Source: Streptomyces roseoverticillatus
GTDB taxonomy: Bacteria > Actinomycetota > Actinomycetes > Streptomycetales > Streptomycetaceae
Direction: 5' to 3'
DNA: 64,000 nucleotides
NCBI RefSeq assembly: GCF_000719265.1
Contig: NZ_JOFL01000021.1
Span: 1-64,000, forward strand
Numbering within the stretch: the first letter of the stretch is position 1; the number at the start of each line of letters is the position of its first letter. Shown one piece after another: positions 56,219 through 64,000 of this stretch. Made by a program: the position numbers and the translations under genes. Under the pieces are notes generated by a model. It was not told where the DNA came from, did no database searches, and saw nothing but the letters and a program-made list of their open reading frames with translations.

Positions 56219-56797
56219 ATGGCCTTCGACTTCGCAACGCCCCCGCCCGCCGAGCCCGGTCACCGGCTGAGCCGGATGCTCGAGCCCTCCGAGTGGGCCG
56301 CGGCCGGAATTCCCTTGCTGCGCAACCCGCGCGAGGTGATCAACGGTCTGCACGCCCGCCATCTGCCGGCGCCGTCGACCGCCGTCGTCGCCGTCCTCGA
56401 CCACGACGAACGGCTCGCGGCAAGCGCCTCGTTCGTCCGCCGGCCCACCCCGCCCGACGGCTGGGAGCTGCGCAACGCGCTCCTCGCGCAGTTGCGCCGG
56501 GTGATCCCGCACGACCTGCGGCGGCGCACCCCGGTCCGGACGGCCGTACTGCTCTACTGCCGTTCGGGCGAGGCCCATTGGACCGAGGAGGACGGGGCGT
56601 GGATGTGGGGCCTGCGTGACGCCTGCACGCTGCACGGGCTGCGCTGCGGGGCGTACATCACGCTGACCGCGGGCGGCTGGCAGATTCTCGGCGAAGGCCG
56701 CAGCGGACGCCGGCCGCGTTCGCCGGAGCACCCGCCGGCGCCCGTGACATCAGGCGGCGGCGCGCCCAAGGCGGACCGCCACACGGCAGCCCGCTGA
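56219..56797 (+). CDS. Hypothetical protein, 192 aa
   Basis: An unrecognised soluble protein starting MAFDFATPPPAEPGHRLSRMLEPSEWA at an ATG just after AAGGGAGGG. The middle is alpha/beta-like (STAVVAVLDHDERLAAS and VRTAVLLYCRSGEAHWTEEDGAWMWGLRDACTLHGLRCGAYITLT), and the last 35 residues are basic and disordered. The DUF4192-like wording of its middle (a strand ending in a possible DH pair) is not enough to name it. It lies downstream of the helicase on the same strand after 218 bp and ends before a strong bidirectional hairpin. Confidence 0.75.
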   Translation: MAFDFATPPPAEPGHRLSRMLEPSEWAAAGIPLLRNPREVINGLHARHLPAPSTAVVAVLDHDERLAASASFVRRPTPPDGWELRNALLAQLRRVIPHDLRRRTPVRTAVLLYCRSGEAHWTEEDGAWMWGLRDACTLHGLRCGAYITLTAGGWQILGEGRSGRRPRSPEHPPAPVTSGGGAPKADRHTAAR

Positions 56798-56854
56798 CGG
56801 CCGCGGGGCCCCGGCGTCACACGCCCGGGGCATCACACGCCCGCATGCAGGACC

Positions 56855-56899
56855 GGACCGTGGCGGCCACCCCCGCGGAGGGAGTGGCCGCCACGGTCC
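56855..56899. terminator. Bidirectional hairpin between two hypothetical genes
   Basis: A perfect 16-bp stem (GGACCGTGGCGGCCAC with its complement) and a 13-base loop sit between convergent stop codons at 56797 and 56904. Confidence 0.85.
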
Positions 56900-56903
56900 G
56901 TCC

Positions 56904-57485
56904 TCAGACGCCCGCGGAGATCAGAGCGTTGACGCGCTGCGGGTCGCCGCAGACGATCAGCAGCGCACCGGCGCGGGCCATCGCCGCGGGCAGCGCGCCG
57001 GCGACCGCTTCGTCCGCGCCGCCGTTGACGGCGACGACCACGACGGGCCGGGCGCCGGCGCGGTCCGCGTCGGCGGTCGCGTAGAAGACGTCGTCACGGG
57101 CATCGTGCTGCGCCCAGTAGGACGCCTCACCGAAGGACAGCTCGTGCGCCGCCCAGGGGTGCGGGTCGCCGGTCGTGAGCACCAGGATCTCGCCGGGCGC
57201 GCGGCCGGTGTCGAGCAGCAGGTCGACGGCCTCGTCCGCGGCGTCCAGGGCACCCTGCACGGAGGCGGGGATCAGCTGGATCTGCGGACCGGCGGCGGCA
57301 GCGGCCGGCTGCGCCGCGGCGGGCCGGGCCGGCACCGGACCGCGCTGGGCGGCGGGGCCGGGCCGCGGGGCCGGGCGGGGGCCAGGGACAGGGCGGGGGG
57401 TCGGCGTCGTACGGCCGGGGGCCGGCACGGCGCGGGGACCCGGGACACTCTCGTGAATCTGAGGCTCCTCGGGGATGAGAGGCAT
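56904..57485 (-). CDS. Hypothetical protein with Pro-rich N-terminus, 193 aa
   Basis: Residues 1-70 are a Pro/Arg/Ala-rich disordered region. Residues 75-193 are compact and alpha/beta-like (SVQGALDAADEAVDLLLDTGR, GEILVLTTGDPHPWAAHELSFGEASYWAQHD, RPVVVVAVNGGADEAV, GALLIVCGDPQRVNALI). The TTGDPHP and CGDPQR loops could bind a nucleotide, but no known motif is complete. The ATG at 57485 has no ribosome site, so a leaderless message is possible. It lies 59 bases downstream of the RNase HII stop? No: RNase HII ends at 57545 on the same strand, so the two may be co-transcribed. Confidence 0.7.
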   Translation of the reverse strand: MPLIPEEPQIHESVPGPRAVPAPGRTTPTPRPVPGPRPAPRPGPAAQRGPVPARPAAAQPAAAAAGPQIQLIPASVQGALDAADEAVDLLLDTGRAPGEILVLTTGDPHPWAAHELSFGEASYWAQHDARDDVFYATADADRAGARPVVVVAVNGGADEAVAGALPAAMARAGALLIVCGDPQRVNALISAGV

Positions 57486-57544
57486 GAGTTGATGTTTATC
57501 AAACGCCGGTGCGAGTCGCGTCGGCGGGTGGCGGTCAGGGCCGC

Positions 57545-58246
57545 TCAGAAGTCGAAACCGAGCTGGCCACCGGCCTCCAGTGAAGCTGTGTCGGGGACGC
57601 TGCGAACCCGCTTGAGGTGCTGCCACCTGGGCAGCGCGTCCAGATAGGACCAGGACAGCCGGTGGTGCGGGGTGGGGCCCAGCGCCTCGAGGGCGGCGCG
57701 GTGCACCGGCGAGGGATATCCGGCGTTGTCGCAGAAGCCGAAGTCTTCGTAGCCGGCGCCCAGTTCCGCCATCATCGCGTCGCGCCGGACCTTGGCGAGC
57801 ACGGACGCCGCCGCGACGACCACGCAGGACTGGTCGCCCTTGATGACCGTACGGACCCGCCAGGGATCGCCGAGGTAGTCGTGCTTGCCGTCGAGGATCA
57901 CCACCTCGGGCCGGACGGGCAGTGCCTCCAGGGCACGGTTCGCAGCCAGCCGAAGCGCCGCCGTCATACCCAGCTCGTCGATCTCCTGTGGGGAGGAGTG
58001 GCCGAGCGCATGGGCGGTGACCCAGCTCTCCAGCTGCCCGGCGAGGGTGGACCGCCGCTTGGGCGTCAGCAGCTTGGAGTCGGTGAGGCCTTCGGGAGCG
58101 CGGCGCAGCCCTGTGACGGCCGCACACACGGTGACCGGGCCGGCCCAGGCGCCCCGGCCGACCTCGTCGAGCCCGGCGACGACCTTGGCTCCGGTCGTTG
58201 CGCGCAAGGAGCGCTCGACGGTGTGGGTAGGCGGTTCGTACGGCAT
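57545..58246 (-). CDS. rnhB: Ribonuclease HII
   Basis: A 233-residue RNase HII that removes ribonucleotides from DNA. The acidic active-site residues are Asp27 and Glu28 in [13 protein letters not shown] and the aspartates in [10 protein letters not shown] and [12 protein letters not shown]. The start at 58246 ([14 protein letters not shown]) is the usual one in Streptomyces. The neighbouring gene 59 bp downstream on the same strand encodes an unknown protein. A 150-bp gap separates it from the ADP-ribosylglycohydrolase gene upstream. Confidence 0.94.
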   Translation of the reverse strand: MPYEPPTHTVERSLRATTGAKVVAGLDEVGRGAWAGPVTVCAAVTGLRRAPEGLTDSKLLTPKRRSTLAGQLESWVTAHALGHSSPQEIDELGMTAALRLAANRALEALPVRPEVVILDGKHDYLGDPWRVRTVIKGDQSCVVVAAASVLAKVRRDAMMAELGAGYEDFGFCDNAGYPSPVHRAALEALGPTPHHRLSWSYLDALPRWQHLKRVRSVPDTASLEAGGQLGFDF

Positions 58247-58396
58247 GGCGCCAGCAAGCGTACGCCCCTGCGGGTGGGCCGAATAGCCCCGCCCCCTCCC
58301 CTTTCTTTCGGCCGGTTCCATTCCGGTTCCCGGCGGGTACCCCGGCCGCCCGGTCACCCGGCCGCCGGGGCCGCCCCTTCGCCCCGGCCGGTGCGC

Positions 58397-59293
58397 CTAG
58401 CGGTGGCCCGCGCCAGCGGGAAGCCAGGCCGGCAGCTGCTCGGTGCGCCGCAGCCAGTCGGCGGGCGGCGTGCCCCGCTCGCCCGCGGCGACCACTCCGC
58501 CGACGATGGCGCAGTTGGTGTCCACGTCACCGCCGACCTGCGCGGTGGTCCAGAACGCGGACTCGTAGGACGTGAGGTTGCGCGCCGCGGACCACAGGGC
58601 GAAGGGCACGGTGTCGTGCGCGCTGGTGCGGCGGCCGCAGCCGAGGACGGCGGCGACGGTGGTCGGGTCTCCGTAGTCGAGCATGTCCCGCGCGCGGCGC
58701 AGCCCCGCCTGGACGGCACTGCGCGGCACGAGGGCGATGACGCCCTCCAGGAGGGCGTCCGGGGCGACGGGCCCCCGCCCCGCGGCGATGGCCGCTGCGG
58801 CGGCCACGGCCATGGTCCCGGCCACCGCCTCGCGGTGCTGGTGGGTGGTGTACGCGGAGATCTCGGCCTGGTGCGTGGCCTGTTCCGGGTCGTCCGCGTA
58901 CCAGGCGCCGAGCGGGGCGATGCGCATGGCCGCGCCGTTGCCCCAGGAACCCTGCCCGTTGAAGAGGGCCGAGGCCAGCTCGCGCCAGTCGCCACCCTCC
59001 CTGACCAGGCGCAGCATGCGGCCCACGGCCGGCCCGTATCCCCGGTCGAAGTCGTGGTGCTCCGCGAAGGAGCGGGCGAGCGCGTCCTGGTCGATGCGCC
59101 CGTGGCCGGCGAGGACGGCCAGCACGGAGCAGGCCATCTCGGTGTCGTCGGTCCACTGCCAGGGGGACGGGGGCAGCTCGCGGCGCTTGAGGGACGGGTA
59201 GTTGCCGGGGACGAAGAACTGGGAGCCGAGGGCGTCGCCGAGGGCCAGCCCGCGCAGGCTCGCCAGTGCGCGGTGGAATCGGTCAGCGGTCAT
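58397..59293 (-). CDS. ADP-ribosylglycohydrolase family protein
   Basis: A 298-residue hydrolase of the DraG/ARH family that removes ADP-ribose from proteins or other acceptors. Magnesium-binding motifs are present: WTDDTEMA (47-54) and GGDVDTNCAIVGG near the C-terminus (about 253-265). The start ATG at 59293 (MTADRFHRALASLRGLALGDALG) is chosen since the core begins at once; an upstream GTG adds 11 residues. It is downstream of the histidine phosphatase? The order on the minus strand is phosphatase, then this gene? In fact the phosphatase stop is at 59335, so this gene follows it by 41 bp and they may share a transcript. Confidence 0.9.
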   Translation of the reverse strand: MTADRFHRALASLRGLALGDALGSQFFVPGNYPSLKRRELPPSPWQWTDDTEMACSVLAVLAGHGRIDQDALARSFAEHHDFDRGYGPAVGRMLRLVREGGDWRELASALFNGQGSWGNGAAMRIAPLGAWYADDPEQATHQAEISAYTTHQHREAVAGTMAVAAAAAIAAGRGPVAPDALLEGVIALVPRSAVQAGLRRARDMLDYGDPTTVAAVLGCGRRTSAHDTVPFALWSAARNLTSYESAFWTTAQVGGDVDTNCAIVGGVVAAGERGTPPADWLRRTEQLPAWLPAGAGHR

Positions 59294-59334
59294 CGCAGCG
59301 AACTCTAATTCCTTTCCGGCGGCCACGGCGGTGT

Positions 59335-59994
59335 CTAGCCGGTGAAGCCGTACGGTTCAGGGGTGCACCAGCGCTCGAAGGGCCGGTCGAGGTGGTAGCG
59401 GCCGTCGGGCCCGAGGAGCAGTGCGCGGGTCTCGGCGTTGCCCGGGTTCGACAGGCACTCGAACTCGGCGACCGTCCAGTGGAACCAGCGCATGCAGAAG
59501 AGCCGCATGGTCAGGCCGTGGGTGACCAGCAGGACGTTCGGCGGGTGGCCGGGGTCTTCAAAGCTGCGCCACAGGCTCTCCAGGAAGGCGCCGACGCGGT
59601 CGTAGACGTCCGCCCCGGACTCGCCCTGGGCGAAGCGGTAGAAGAAGTGGCCGTAGGCGTCCCGGTACGCCTTCTGCTTGCGCACGTCGACCGGGTCCTG
59701 CCAGTTCCCCCAGTCCTGCTCGCGCAGCCGCGGCTCCTCGCGGACGCGCACGCGGCCCGGGTCGAGCCCCAGCGCGTGGAACGTCTGGTGGGTGCGCCGG
59801 TAGGGCGAGACGTAGGCCGAGACCCGCTCGTCGCCGAAGAGCTCGCGGAGCGGTCCTCCGGCGTCCCTGGCCTGCTTGCGGCCCTGTTCCGTCAGGCTGA
59901 GGGCGTGGTCGGGCTCCCGTTCGTAGACCGTGTCGTCGACGTTGCCCACCGACTCTCCGTGCCGGATGAGAACGATGCGCCGGGGCCGTGCCAT
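59335..59994 (-). CDS. Histidine phosphatase family protein
   Basis: A 219-residue phosphoglycerate mutase-like phosphatase. The phospho-histidine is His11 in LIRHGES, with the second catalytic histidine in LLVTHGLTMRL and the arginine of SPYRRTHQT in place. The start at 59994 is preceded by GTGGGCGGC. The ABC-F gene lies 38 bp upstream and the ADP-ribosylglycohydrolase 41 bp downstream, all on the minus strand, so a three-gene transcript is likely. The substrate is unknown. Confidence 0.9.
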   Translation of the reverse strand: MARPRRIVLIRHGESVGNVDDTVYEREPDHALSLTEQGRKQARDAGGPLRELFGDERVSAYVSPYRRTHQTFHALGLDPGRVRVREEPRLREQDWGNWQDPVDVRKQKAYRDAYGHFFYRFAQGESGADVYDRVGAFLESLWRSFEDPGHPPNVLLVTHGLTMRLFCMRWFHWTVAEFECLSNPGNAETRALLLGPDGRYHLDRPFERWCTPEPYGFTG

Positions 59995-60032
59995 GCCGCC
60001 CACCCTAGATCGGGTGCCGGCCGCCCGCCTCG

Positions 60033-61649
60033 TCAGCCCCCGATCAGCGCCCGGCCGCCCCGTATCTCGCACCTGCGGCCCTCGAAGCGGTCCCGCAGCA
60101 GCCGGTCGTGGGTGACCACGACCAGGGCGCCGGACCACTCGGCGAGCGCCTCTTCCAGCTGCTCCACCAGGCCGAGCGCGAGGTGGTTGGTCGGCTCGTC
60201 CAGCAGGAGGAGGTCGGCGGGCCGGGCGAGGAGGCGGGCGAGCCCCAGACGGCGGCGCTGCCCGGCCGAGAGCGCTCCGACGGGGACGTGGAGGTCGCGC
60301 TCCCGGAAGAGCCCGTAGGACAGCAGCAGGGCCCGACGCTCCTCCTCCGTGCCCGGCAGGCCGCGGGAGAAGGCGGCGAAGAGCCGCTCGGCGGGGCGGG
60401 TCAGGGGGATCTCCTGGGCGAGGTAGCCGGTGCGCCCTCGCCTGGTCACGGTGCCGGCGTCCGGTTCGGTGACGCCCGCGAGGAGGCGCAGCAGGGTGCT
60501 CTTGCCCGCTCCGTTGGCCCCGTGGACCAGCAGGCGCTCGCCCGCGCGGATCTCCATGCGGCCGACCGCCAGCCGCTCACCGGCCCGTACGCCGTCCAGG
60601 GCGACGAGGACGCCTTCGGTGGTGCCCGCGGCCGGGCGGGCGGCGAAGCGCAGCGGCTCCGGCGGGCGGGGCACCGGGTTCTCCCGGAGCCGGCGCAGCC
60701 GCTCCTGGGCGTTGCGCACCCTGCTGGAGACCGAGGCCTGGACGCGGCCCTTGTCGCGGTCGTAGGCCATCTTGTTGCCGTCCTTGGCGGCCCGGCCCGG
60801 GGCCACCCGCCGGGCGGCACCGGCGGCGGTCCCCTCCAGCGCCGCCGTCTCGGCCGTCCACTCCTCGTAGGCCTGCTCCCAGCGGCGGCGGGCCGCGGCC
60901 TGCTCCTCGACGAACCCCGCGTATCCCCCGCCGTAGCGGACGACGGTCCGGCGGTAGGCGTCGAGCTCCACCACCGTGGTGGCGACGCGCTCGAGGAAGA
61001 CGCGGTCGTGGGAGACGGCGAGGACGGTGCCGGGGTGCGCCCGCAGGGTGTCCTCGAGCCAGGTCAGGGCTGAGCCGTCGAGGTGGTTGGTGGGCTCGTC
61101 GAGGAGCATGACCTCGGGGGCCGCCGCGATGAGGCAGGCGAGTCCGAGCCGTGCCTGCTCGCCGCCGGAGAGGCTGCCCAGCAGCCGCTCGCGTCCTATC
61201 CGGGCGAGACCCAGGGCGTGCAGGGCCTTGTCCACCCTGGCGTCGGCCTCGTAGCCGCCGCGCGCCTCGAAGGCGGTGAGCAGCTCGCCGTACTCCGCCA
61301 GGGCCTCGGGCCGGGCCTCCCCCAGAGAGGCCTCCAGCTCCCGCAGCCTGCGCTCCATGGAGCGCAGGTCGGCGAGGGCGTGGTCCACGGCGTCGCCCAC
61401 CGTGCGGTCCGGCGGCAGTTCGGGCGTCTGCCCGAGCCGGCCGACGCCGCCTTCGGCGTCGGAGACGACGACTCCGTCGTCGGGAGCCTCGGCGCCGGAG
61501 AGGAGCCTGAGCAGCGTGGACTTCCCCGCGCCGTTCTCGCCGACGATGCCGATCCGCTCGCCCGGCCGTACCGAGAACGTGACGTCGTCGAGGAGCGGCC
61601 GGTCACCCCGGGACATGGACACACCACGCAAAGAAAGCTGGGTGGGCAA
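60033..61649 (-). CDS. ABC-F family ATPase
   Basis: A 538-residue duplicated ABC protein without membrane segments. Domain 1 has GENGAGKST, SLSGGEQARLGLA and MLLDEPTNHLDG; domain 2 has GANGAGKST, LSAGQRRRLGLA and LLLDEPTNHLA. The linker (about 235-320) is charged and helical. ABC-F proteins act on ribosomes; some give antibiotic protection, others tune translation, and the linker decides which. I chose TTG at 61649 because GGAGG lies five bases upstream; an ATG at 61667 has no ribosome site. It diverges from a TetR gene that probably represses it. Confidence 0.88.
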   Translation of the reverse strand: MPTQLSLRGVSMSRGDRPLLDDVTFSVRPGERIGIVGENGAGKSTLLRLLSGAEAPDDGVVVSDAEGGVGRLGQTPELPPDRTVGDAVDHALADLRSMERRLRELEASLGEARPEALAEYGELLTAFEARGGYEADARVDKALHALGLARIGRERLLGSLSGGEQARLGLACLIAAAPEVMLLDEPTNHLDGSALTWLEDTLRAHPGTVLAVSHDRVFLERVATTVVELDAYRRTVVRYGGGYAGFVEEQAAARRRWEQAYEEWTAETAALEGTAAGAARRVAPGRAAKDGNKMAYDRDKGRVQASVSSRVRNAQERLRRLRENPVPRPPEPLRFAARPAAGTTEGVLVALDGVRAGERLAVGRMEIRAGERLLVHGANGAGKSTLLRLLAGVTEPDAGTVTRRGRTGYLAQEIPLTRPAERLFAAFSRGLPGTEEERRALLLSYGLFRERDLHVPVGALSAGQRRRLGLARLLARPADLLLLDEPTNHLALGLVEQLEEALAEWSGALVVVTHDRLLRDRFEGRRCEIRGGRALIGG

Positions 61650-61731
61650 GCGAACCTCCGTCGGCATCAGCAGCGGGGCGGCACCAGGCCCCCGCGGTCA
61701 GGCATCGGACCGCGCACACCAAATGCGACCC

Positions 61732-61790
61732 GAGTTGCGTTACGCTCAGCATGACACGACCTGCCCAGCTAACACAACAGGAGTTGCATT
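61732..61790. promoter_or_regulatory. Direct repeats in the ABC-F/TetR divergent region
   Basis: GAGTTGCGTT (61732-61741) and GAGTTGCATT (61781-61790) match at 9 of 10 positions and flank the rightward promoter area (TACGCT at 61741). They are candidate TetR binding half-sites. Confidence 0.35.
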
Positions 61791-62431
61791 TGCCTCCGAA
61801 CTCTTCCCGGACCCCCTCCCCCGGCCCCCCGGCACCCGGCACGGCGCGCCCCGGCGGCCGGACCGCCCGCACGCGCGCCGCCGTACGCGACGCCGTCCTC
61901 TCCGGGCTGGTCGAGCACGGCTATCCGGGCCTCACCGTGGAGTACGTCGCCGAGCACTCCGGCGTCCACAAGACGACGCTCTACCGGCGCTGGAGCAGCG
62001 TCGAGGGGCTCATCGCCGACGCGCTGGACCTGGCCGGGGAAGACAGCTGGACTCCGCCCGACACCGGGACCCTCGGCGGCGATCTGCACGCCCTGGCACA
62101 GGAGGTCGCCGACACCTTCGGCGATCCGGCCGCCGGAGCGGCCCCCGCCGCCTTCATCGCCGCCGCGTTCCAGTCGGAGCAGGCGGCGGAGGCCCTGCGG
62201 GGCTTCTACGCCGAACGCTTCGGACGCTGCGCGCCGCTGGTCGAACGGGCCGTCGCCCGCGGCGAAGTGCCCGCCGGCACGGACCCCGGCGCCCTCGCCC
62301 GTGCCGTCTCGGCGCCGCTGTTCTTCCGGCTGTTCATCACCCGCGAGCCGCTCGACAGGGCGGTCGCCGGGCAGGCCGCGGACGCCGCCCTGGCGGCAGC
62401 CCGCGCCGGAGTCTTCGCGTCAACCGCCTGA
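61790..62431 (+). CDS. TetR/AcrR family transcriptional regulator
   Basis: A 213-residue repressor. After a Pro-rich leader the TetR helix-turn-helix spans about 30-75 (LVEHGYPGLTVEYVAEHSGVHKTTLYRRWSSVEGLIADAL). The ligand-binding half (90-210) is helical, with the TetR_C-like FFRLFITREPLD. I chose TTG at 61790 since CAGGAG lies six bases upstream; an ATG at 61751 would add 13 residues but has no ribosome site. The ABC-F gene diverges from it, so the regulator likely controls both. Confidence 0.88.
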   Translation: MPPNSSRTPSPGPPAPGTARPGGRTARTRAAVRDAVLSGLVEHGYPGLTVEYVAEHSGVHKTTLYRRWSSVEGLIADALDLAGEDSWTPPDTGTLGGDLHALAQEVADTFGDPAAGAAPAAFIAAAFQSEQAAEALRGFYAERFGRCAPLVERAVARGEVPAGTDPGALARAVSAPLFFRLFITREPLDRAVAGQAADAALAAARAGVFASTA

Positions 62432-62477
62432 CCGGCGGGCGCCCGGCCGGCGGGCGCCCGGCCGGCGGGCGCCCCGG
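62432..62477. repeat. Three tandem 15-bp palindromic repeats
   Basis: CCGGCGGGCGCCCGG occurs at 62432-62446 and 62447-62461, followed by a third, slightly altered copy to 62477. It starts right after the TetR stop codon. Each unit is itself nearly palindromic, so it may act as a terminator between convergent genes. Confidence 0.85.
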
Positions 62478-62481
62478 CGCG

Positions 62482-63087
62482 TCACACGGTCCAGGAGGGC
62501 TCCAGGGCGACGATGTCGCCGCCGATCTCCGCCACGTCGGCTTCGAGCTGCGTCCGCAGGGCGAGCCTCTCGACCCGCTCCGCGCGGTACTTCCCGTGCT
62601 CGGCCTCGGAGTTCCACACGGAGAGGACGATGAACTCCCGGCCGGGAGCCTCCCCGAAGACGCCGCGCAGCATTCCGGGGGACCCGGCCATGGCCGGGTT
62701 CCACACCTTCTCCTGCATCAGGGTGAAGTGCTCCACGCGGTCCGCCCGGACCCGGCAGTGGGCGATCCGCACCACGTCCGCATCCGCGAACTGCGGGCTG
62801 AAGCCCACCTTCACGTCGAGGCGGTGCTCGAACAGCCGCACTTGGAGGTTCTTGAAGGTCCCGGCCTGCGCGGCCGCCAGTCTGTCGTGGGACCGCGCCA
62901 TGAAGGAGTCGTAGAACGCCCGGCTCTCCCAGAAGCCGAACAGGTGCACCACATGCGGGCGCCCTCTGCTCCAGCCCCCGCCCTGCCCCCGGAATCCGGG
63001 CTCGCCGGGCAGGCCCGCCCATTTGCGTTGCCCGCGTTCGAAGCCGCGGCGGTCGACCACGGTGCAGCGAGTCCACTTGACCAGCAC
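62482..63087 (-). CDS. DUF4937-like protein (dimeric alpha/beta-barrel type)
   Basis: A 201-residue soluble protein with two similar halves (about 1-98 and 99-201), each resembling a ferredoxin-like alpha+beta barrel (HVVHLFGFWESRAFYDSFM and REFIVLSVWNSEAEHGKYRAE). DUF4937/YdbC-like and antibiotic-biosynthesis-monooxygenase-like proteins share this pattern; no catalytic residue is obvious. The start is GTG at 63087. It lies 34 bp downstream of the truncated N-acetyltransferase on the same strand, so they may be co-transcribed. Confidence 0.78.
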   Translation of the reverse strand: MLVKWTRCTVVDRRGFERGQRKWAGLPGEPGFRGQGGGWSRGRPHVVHLFGFWESRAFYDSFMARSHDRLAAAQAGTFKNLQVRLFEHRLDVKVGFSPQFADADVVRIAHCRVRADRVEHFTLMQEKVWNPAMAGSPGMLRGVFGEAPGREFIVLSVWNSEAEHGKYRAERVERLALRTQLEADVAEIGGDIVALEPSWTV

Positions 63088-63121
63088 CGCGCCATCGTAC
63101 GGCCCGTACAGCGGACCGCAG

Positions 63122-63799
63122 TCACGTACCGGAGGACTGCACCCGTCCGAGGACCGCCGCGTCCGTCTCGGCGAGCTCGATCCGGAACTCTCGCGCCAGC
63201 AACTGCACCAACTCCGCCGCGCGCACCTCCCGTTGCCCCTCCGGGCCGTCCGGACGGGCGGTGACGAGCATGGAACCCACCAGACCCCGCCGTATGCCGG
63301 GCTCCGTCTGCTGTACCACCACGCGCGAGACGAAGGGTGAGTGCGGGTGCGTGGAGATGTAGTGGTTCATGACGGCGTAATCGACCGGGACGCGTTCCTC
63401 CGGGCCGAACGCATACAGGTCGAACCAGCCCTCCGGATGGAGCGAACGGAGCACCTGCACGCCCTCCGGCTCCCGCTCGATGCCGAACGTCCAGCCGCCC
63501 TGCTGCACCTGCACCCCGTCACGGAACGGCAGGGGCTCCAGCAGCCCCTCTCCGCCGAACCCGACGTCGCACAGCCACTGTTCGCCGCCGACTTCGGCCT
63601 TCAGCGCCATGTGGGTGACCGGGCGCAGCTTGTCGCTGTCCATCCTGATCCGCGCACCGATACCCGTGAAGGAGAATCCGATGCGCTCCAGGACCGCCGC
63701 GAAGAGCAGGTTCTGCTCGTAGCAGTAACCTCCGCGGCGCTGCGCCACCATCTTGTCCTGAAGTGCCTTGACGTCCAGGAGAATCGGCCAGCCCAGCAA
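63122..63799 (-). CDS. Arylamine N-acetyltransferase, N-terminally truncated
   Basis: A 225-residue member of the NAT family, which transfers acetyl groups from acetyl-CoA to arylamines. The catalytic triad is present: Cys in RRGGYCYEQN (about 26), His in THMALKAEV (about 63) and Asp in CDVGFGGEG (about 78). Normal NATs have about 45-50 more residues before GRPILLD, where this frame begins as LGWPILLD. No missing part is readable in the other frames of the 67 bases upstream. A TTG at 63799 has GGGGAG five bases upstream. It may be a degraded gene or a short variant. Confidence 0.75.
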   Translation of the reverse strand: MLGWPILLDVKALQDKMVAQRRGGYCYEQNLLFAAVLERIGFSFTGIGARIRMDSDKLRPVTHMALKAEVGGEQWLCDVGFGGEGLLEPLPFRDGVQVQQGGWTFGIEREPEGVQVLRSLHPEGWFDLYAFGPEERVPVDYAVMNHYISTHPHSPFVSRVVVQQTEPGIRRGLVGSMLVTARPDGPEGQREVRAAELVQLLAREFRIELAETDAAVLGRVQSSGT

Positions 63800-63866
63800 G
63801 CCCTCTCCCCTCGGCCTGTCACCCGACAGTATTCACTCCCCGCGCGGGGCGGCCCGCCGGCTGCCG

Positions 63867-64000
63867 TCATGCGAAACCGGCCGCCTCCAGCACTGCCGAG
63901 GCGGCTTGCCGTGCGCTGCGCGCGGGTGCCGGAGTTCCGGTGATCGCCGACGTGGTGATCGCGCCGTCGGCCAGGACCGCCAGCTGTTCCGCCACGGGCC
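63867..64000 (-). CDS. TetR family regulator, C-terminal fragment
   Basis: The last 43 complete codons of a gene entering from the right edge. The residues ...VAEQLAVLADGAITTSAITGTPAPARSARQAASAVLEAAGFA match the C-terminal helices of TetR/AcrR regulators. The DNA-binding domain lies beyond the window, so the family is inferred from this end alone. Confidence 0.6.
   Translation of the reverse strand, partial: PVAEQLAVLADGAITTSAITGTPAPARSARQAASAVLEAAGFA

Overview
The window is a stretch of conserved chromosomal core from a Streptomyces-type actinomycete. The evidence is the very high G+C, frequent GTG/TTG starts, many 4-base or 1-base gene overlaps, and recognisable landmark genes: cutR, sepH, ptsH, parC, parE, the principal sigma factor hrdB and the sporulation regulator whiH. 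From memory this is the order of the S. coelicolor SCO58xx region (hrdB SCO5820, whiH SCO5819, ptsH SCO5841, sepH SCO5855, cutR SCO5862), read here in reverse. I see no tRNA, rRNA, CRISPR array, prophage, insertion sequence or biosynthetic gene cluster.

Left part (1-19,500). The window opens in cutS and holds cutR, an inositol monophosphatase-like gene, ferrochelatase, an MFS transporter overlapping an FAD sugar-lactone oxidase, a membrane protein, the cell-division gene sepH, and a rhodanese whose C-terminus has been replaced by two 48-residue DNA-repeat-encoded units. A two-domain VOC protein, thymidine kinase, an alkaline-phosphatase-fold hydrolase coupled to a DUF5998 gene, a large GNAT/NDP-forming acyl-CoA synthetase, HPr (ptsH), a GntR regulator and a secreted M23 peptidase follow. 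The M23 gene lies under a ydaO-type (c-di-AMP) riboswitch.

Middle (19,500-42,200). An M16 peptidase pair (one catalytic, one lacking the zinc motif) diverges from parC. A CobW-like GTPase is translationally coupled to a citrate synthase, which diverges from a second citrate synthase carrying an N-terminal helix-turn-helix. Next is an Apd1-like iron-sulphur protein whose start codon touches an iron box, then an NMT1-type ABC importer diverging from a CitA/CitB-type two-component system. A cation/acetate symporter with its DUF485 partner, a NarL-type two-component system and parE complete this part.

Right part (42,200-64,000). A DUF7455 protein, a secreted trypsin-like protease, hrdB and whiH are followed by a fused ABC ATPase-permease, an NrtR-like Nudix regulator, a glycogen-debranching-like protein and a DUF4192 protein. 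A RecQ-like helicase with a phosphoribosyltransferase-like tail is preceded by three DnaA-box-like sites. Then come two unknown proteins, RNase HII, an ADP-ribosylglycohydrolase, a histidine phosphatase, an ABC-F protein diverging from a TetR regulator, a DUF4937-like protein, an N-terminally truncated arylamine N-acetyltransferase and the tail of a TetR regulator.

Many operons end in long perfect hairpins. Two unusual repeat themes are visible: a diverged repeat family at about 8.9-9.2 kb and 13.7-13.96 kb, and short tandem duplications at gene 3' ends (25.05 kb and 62.43 kb).
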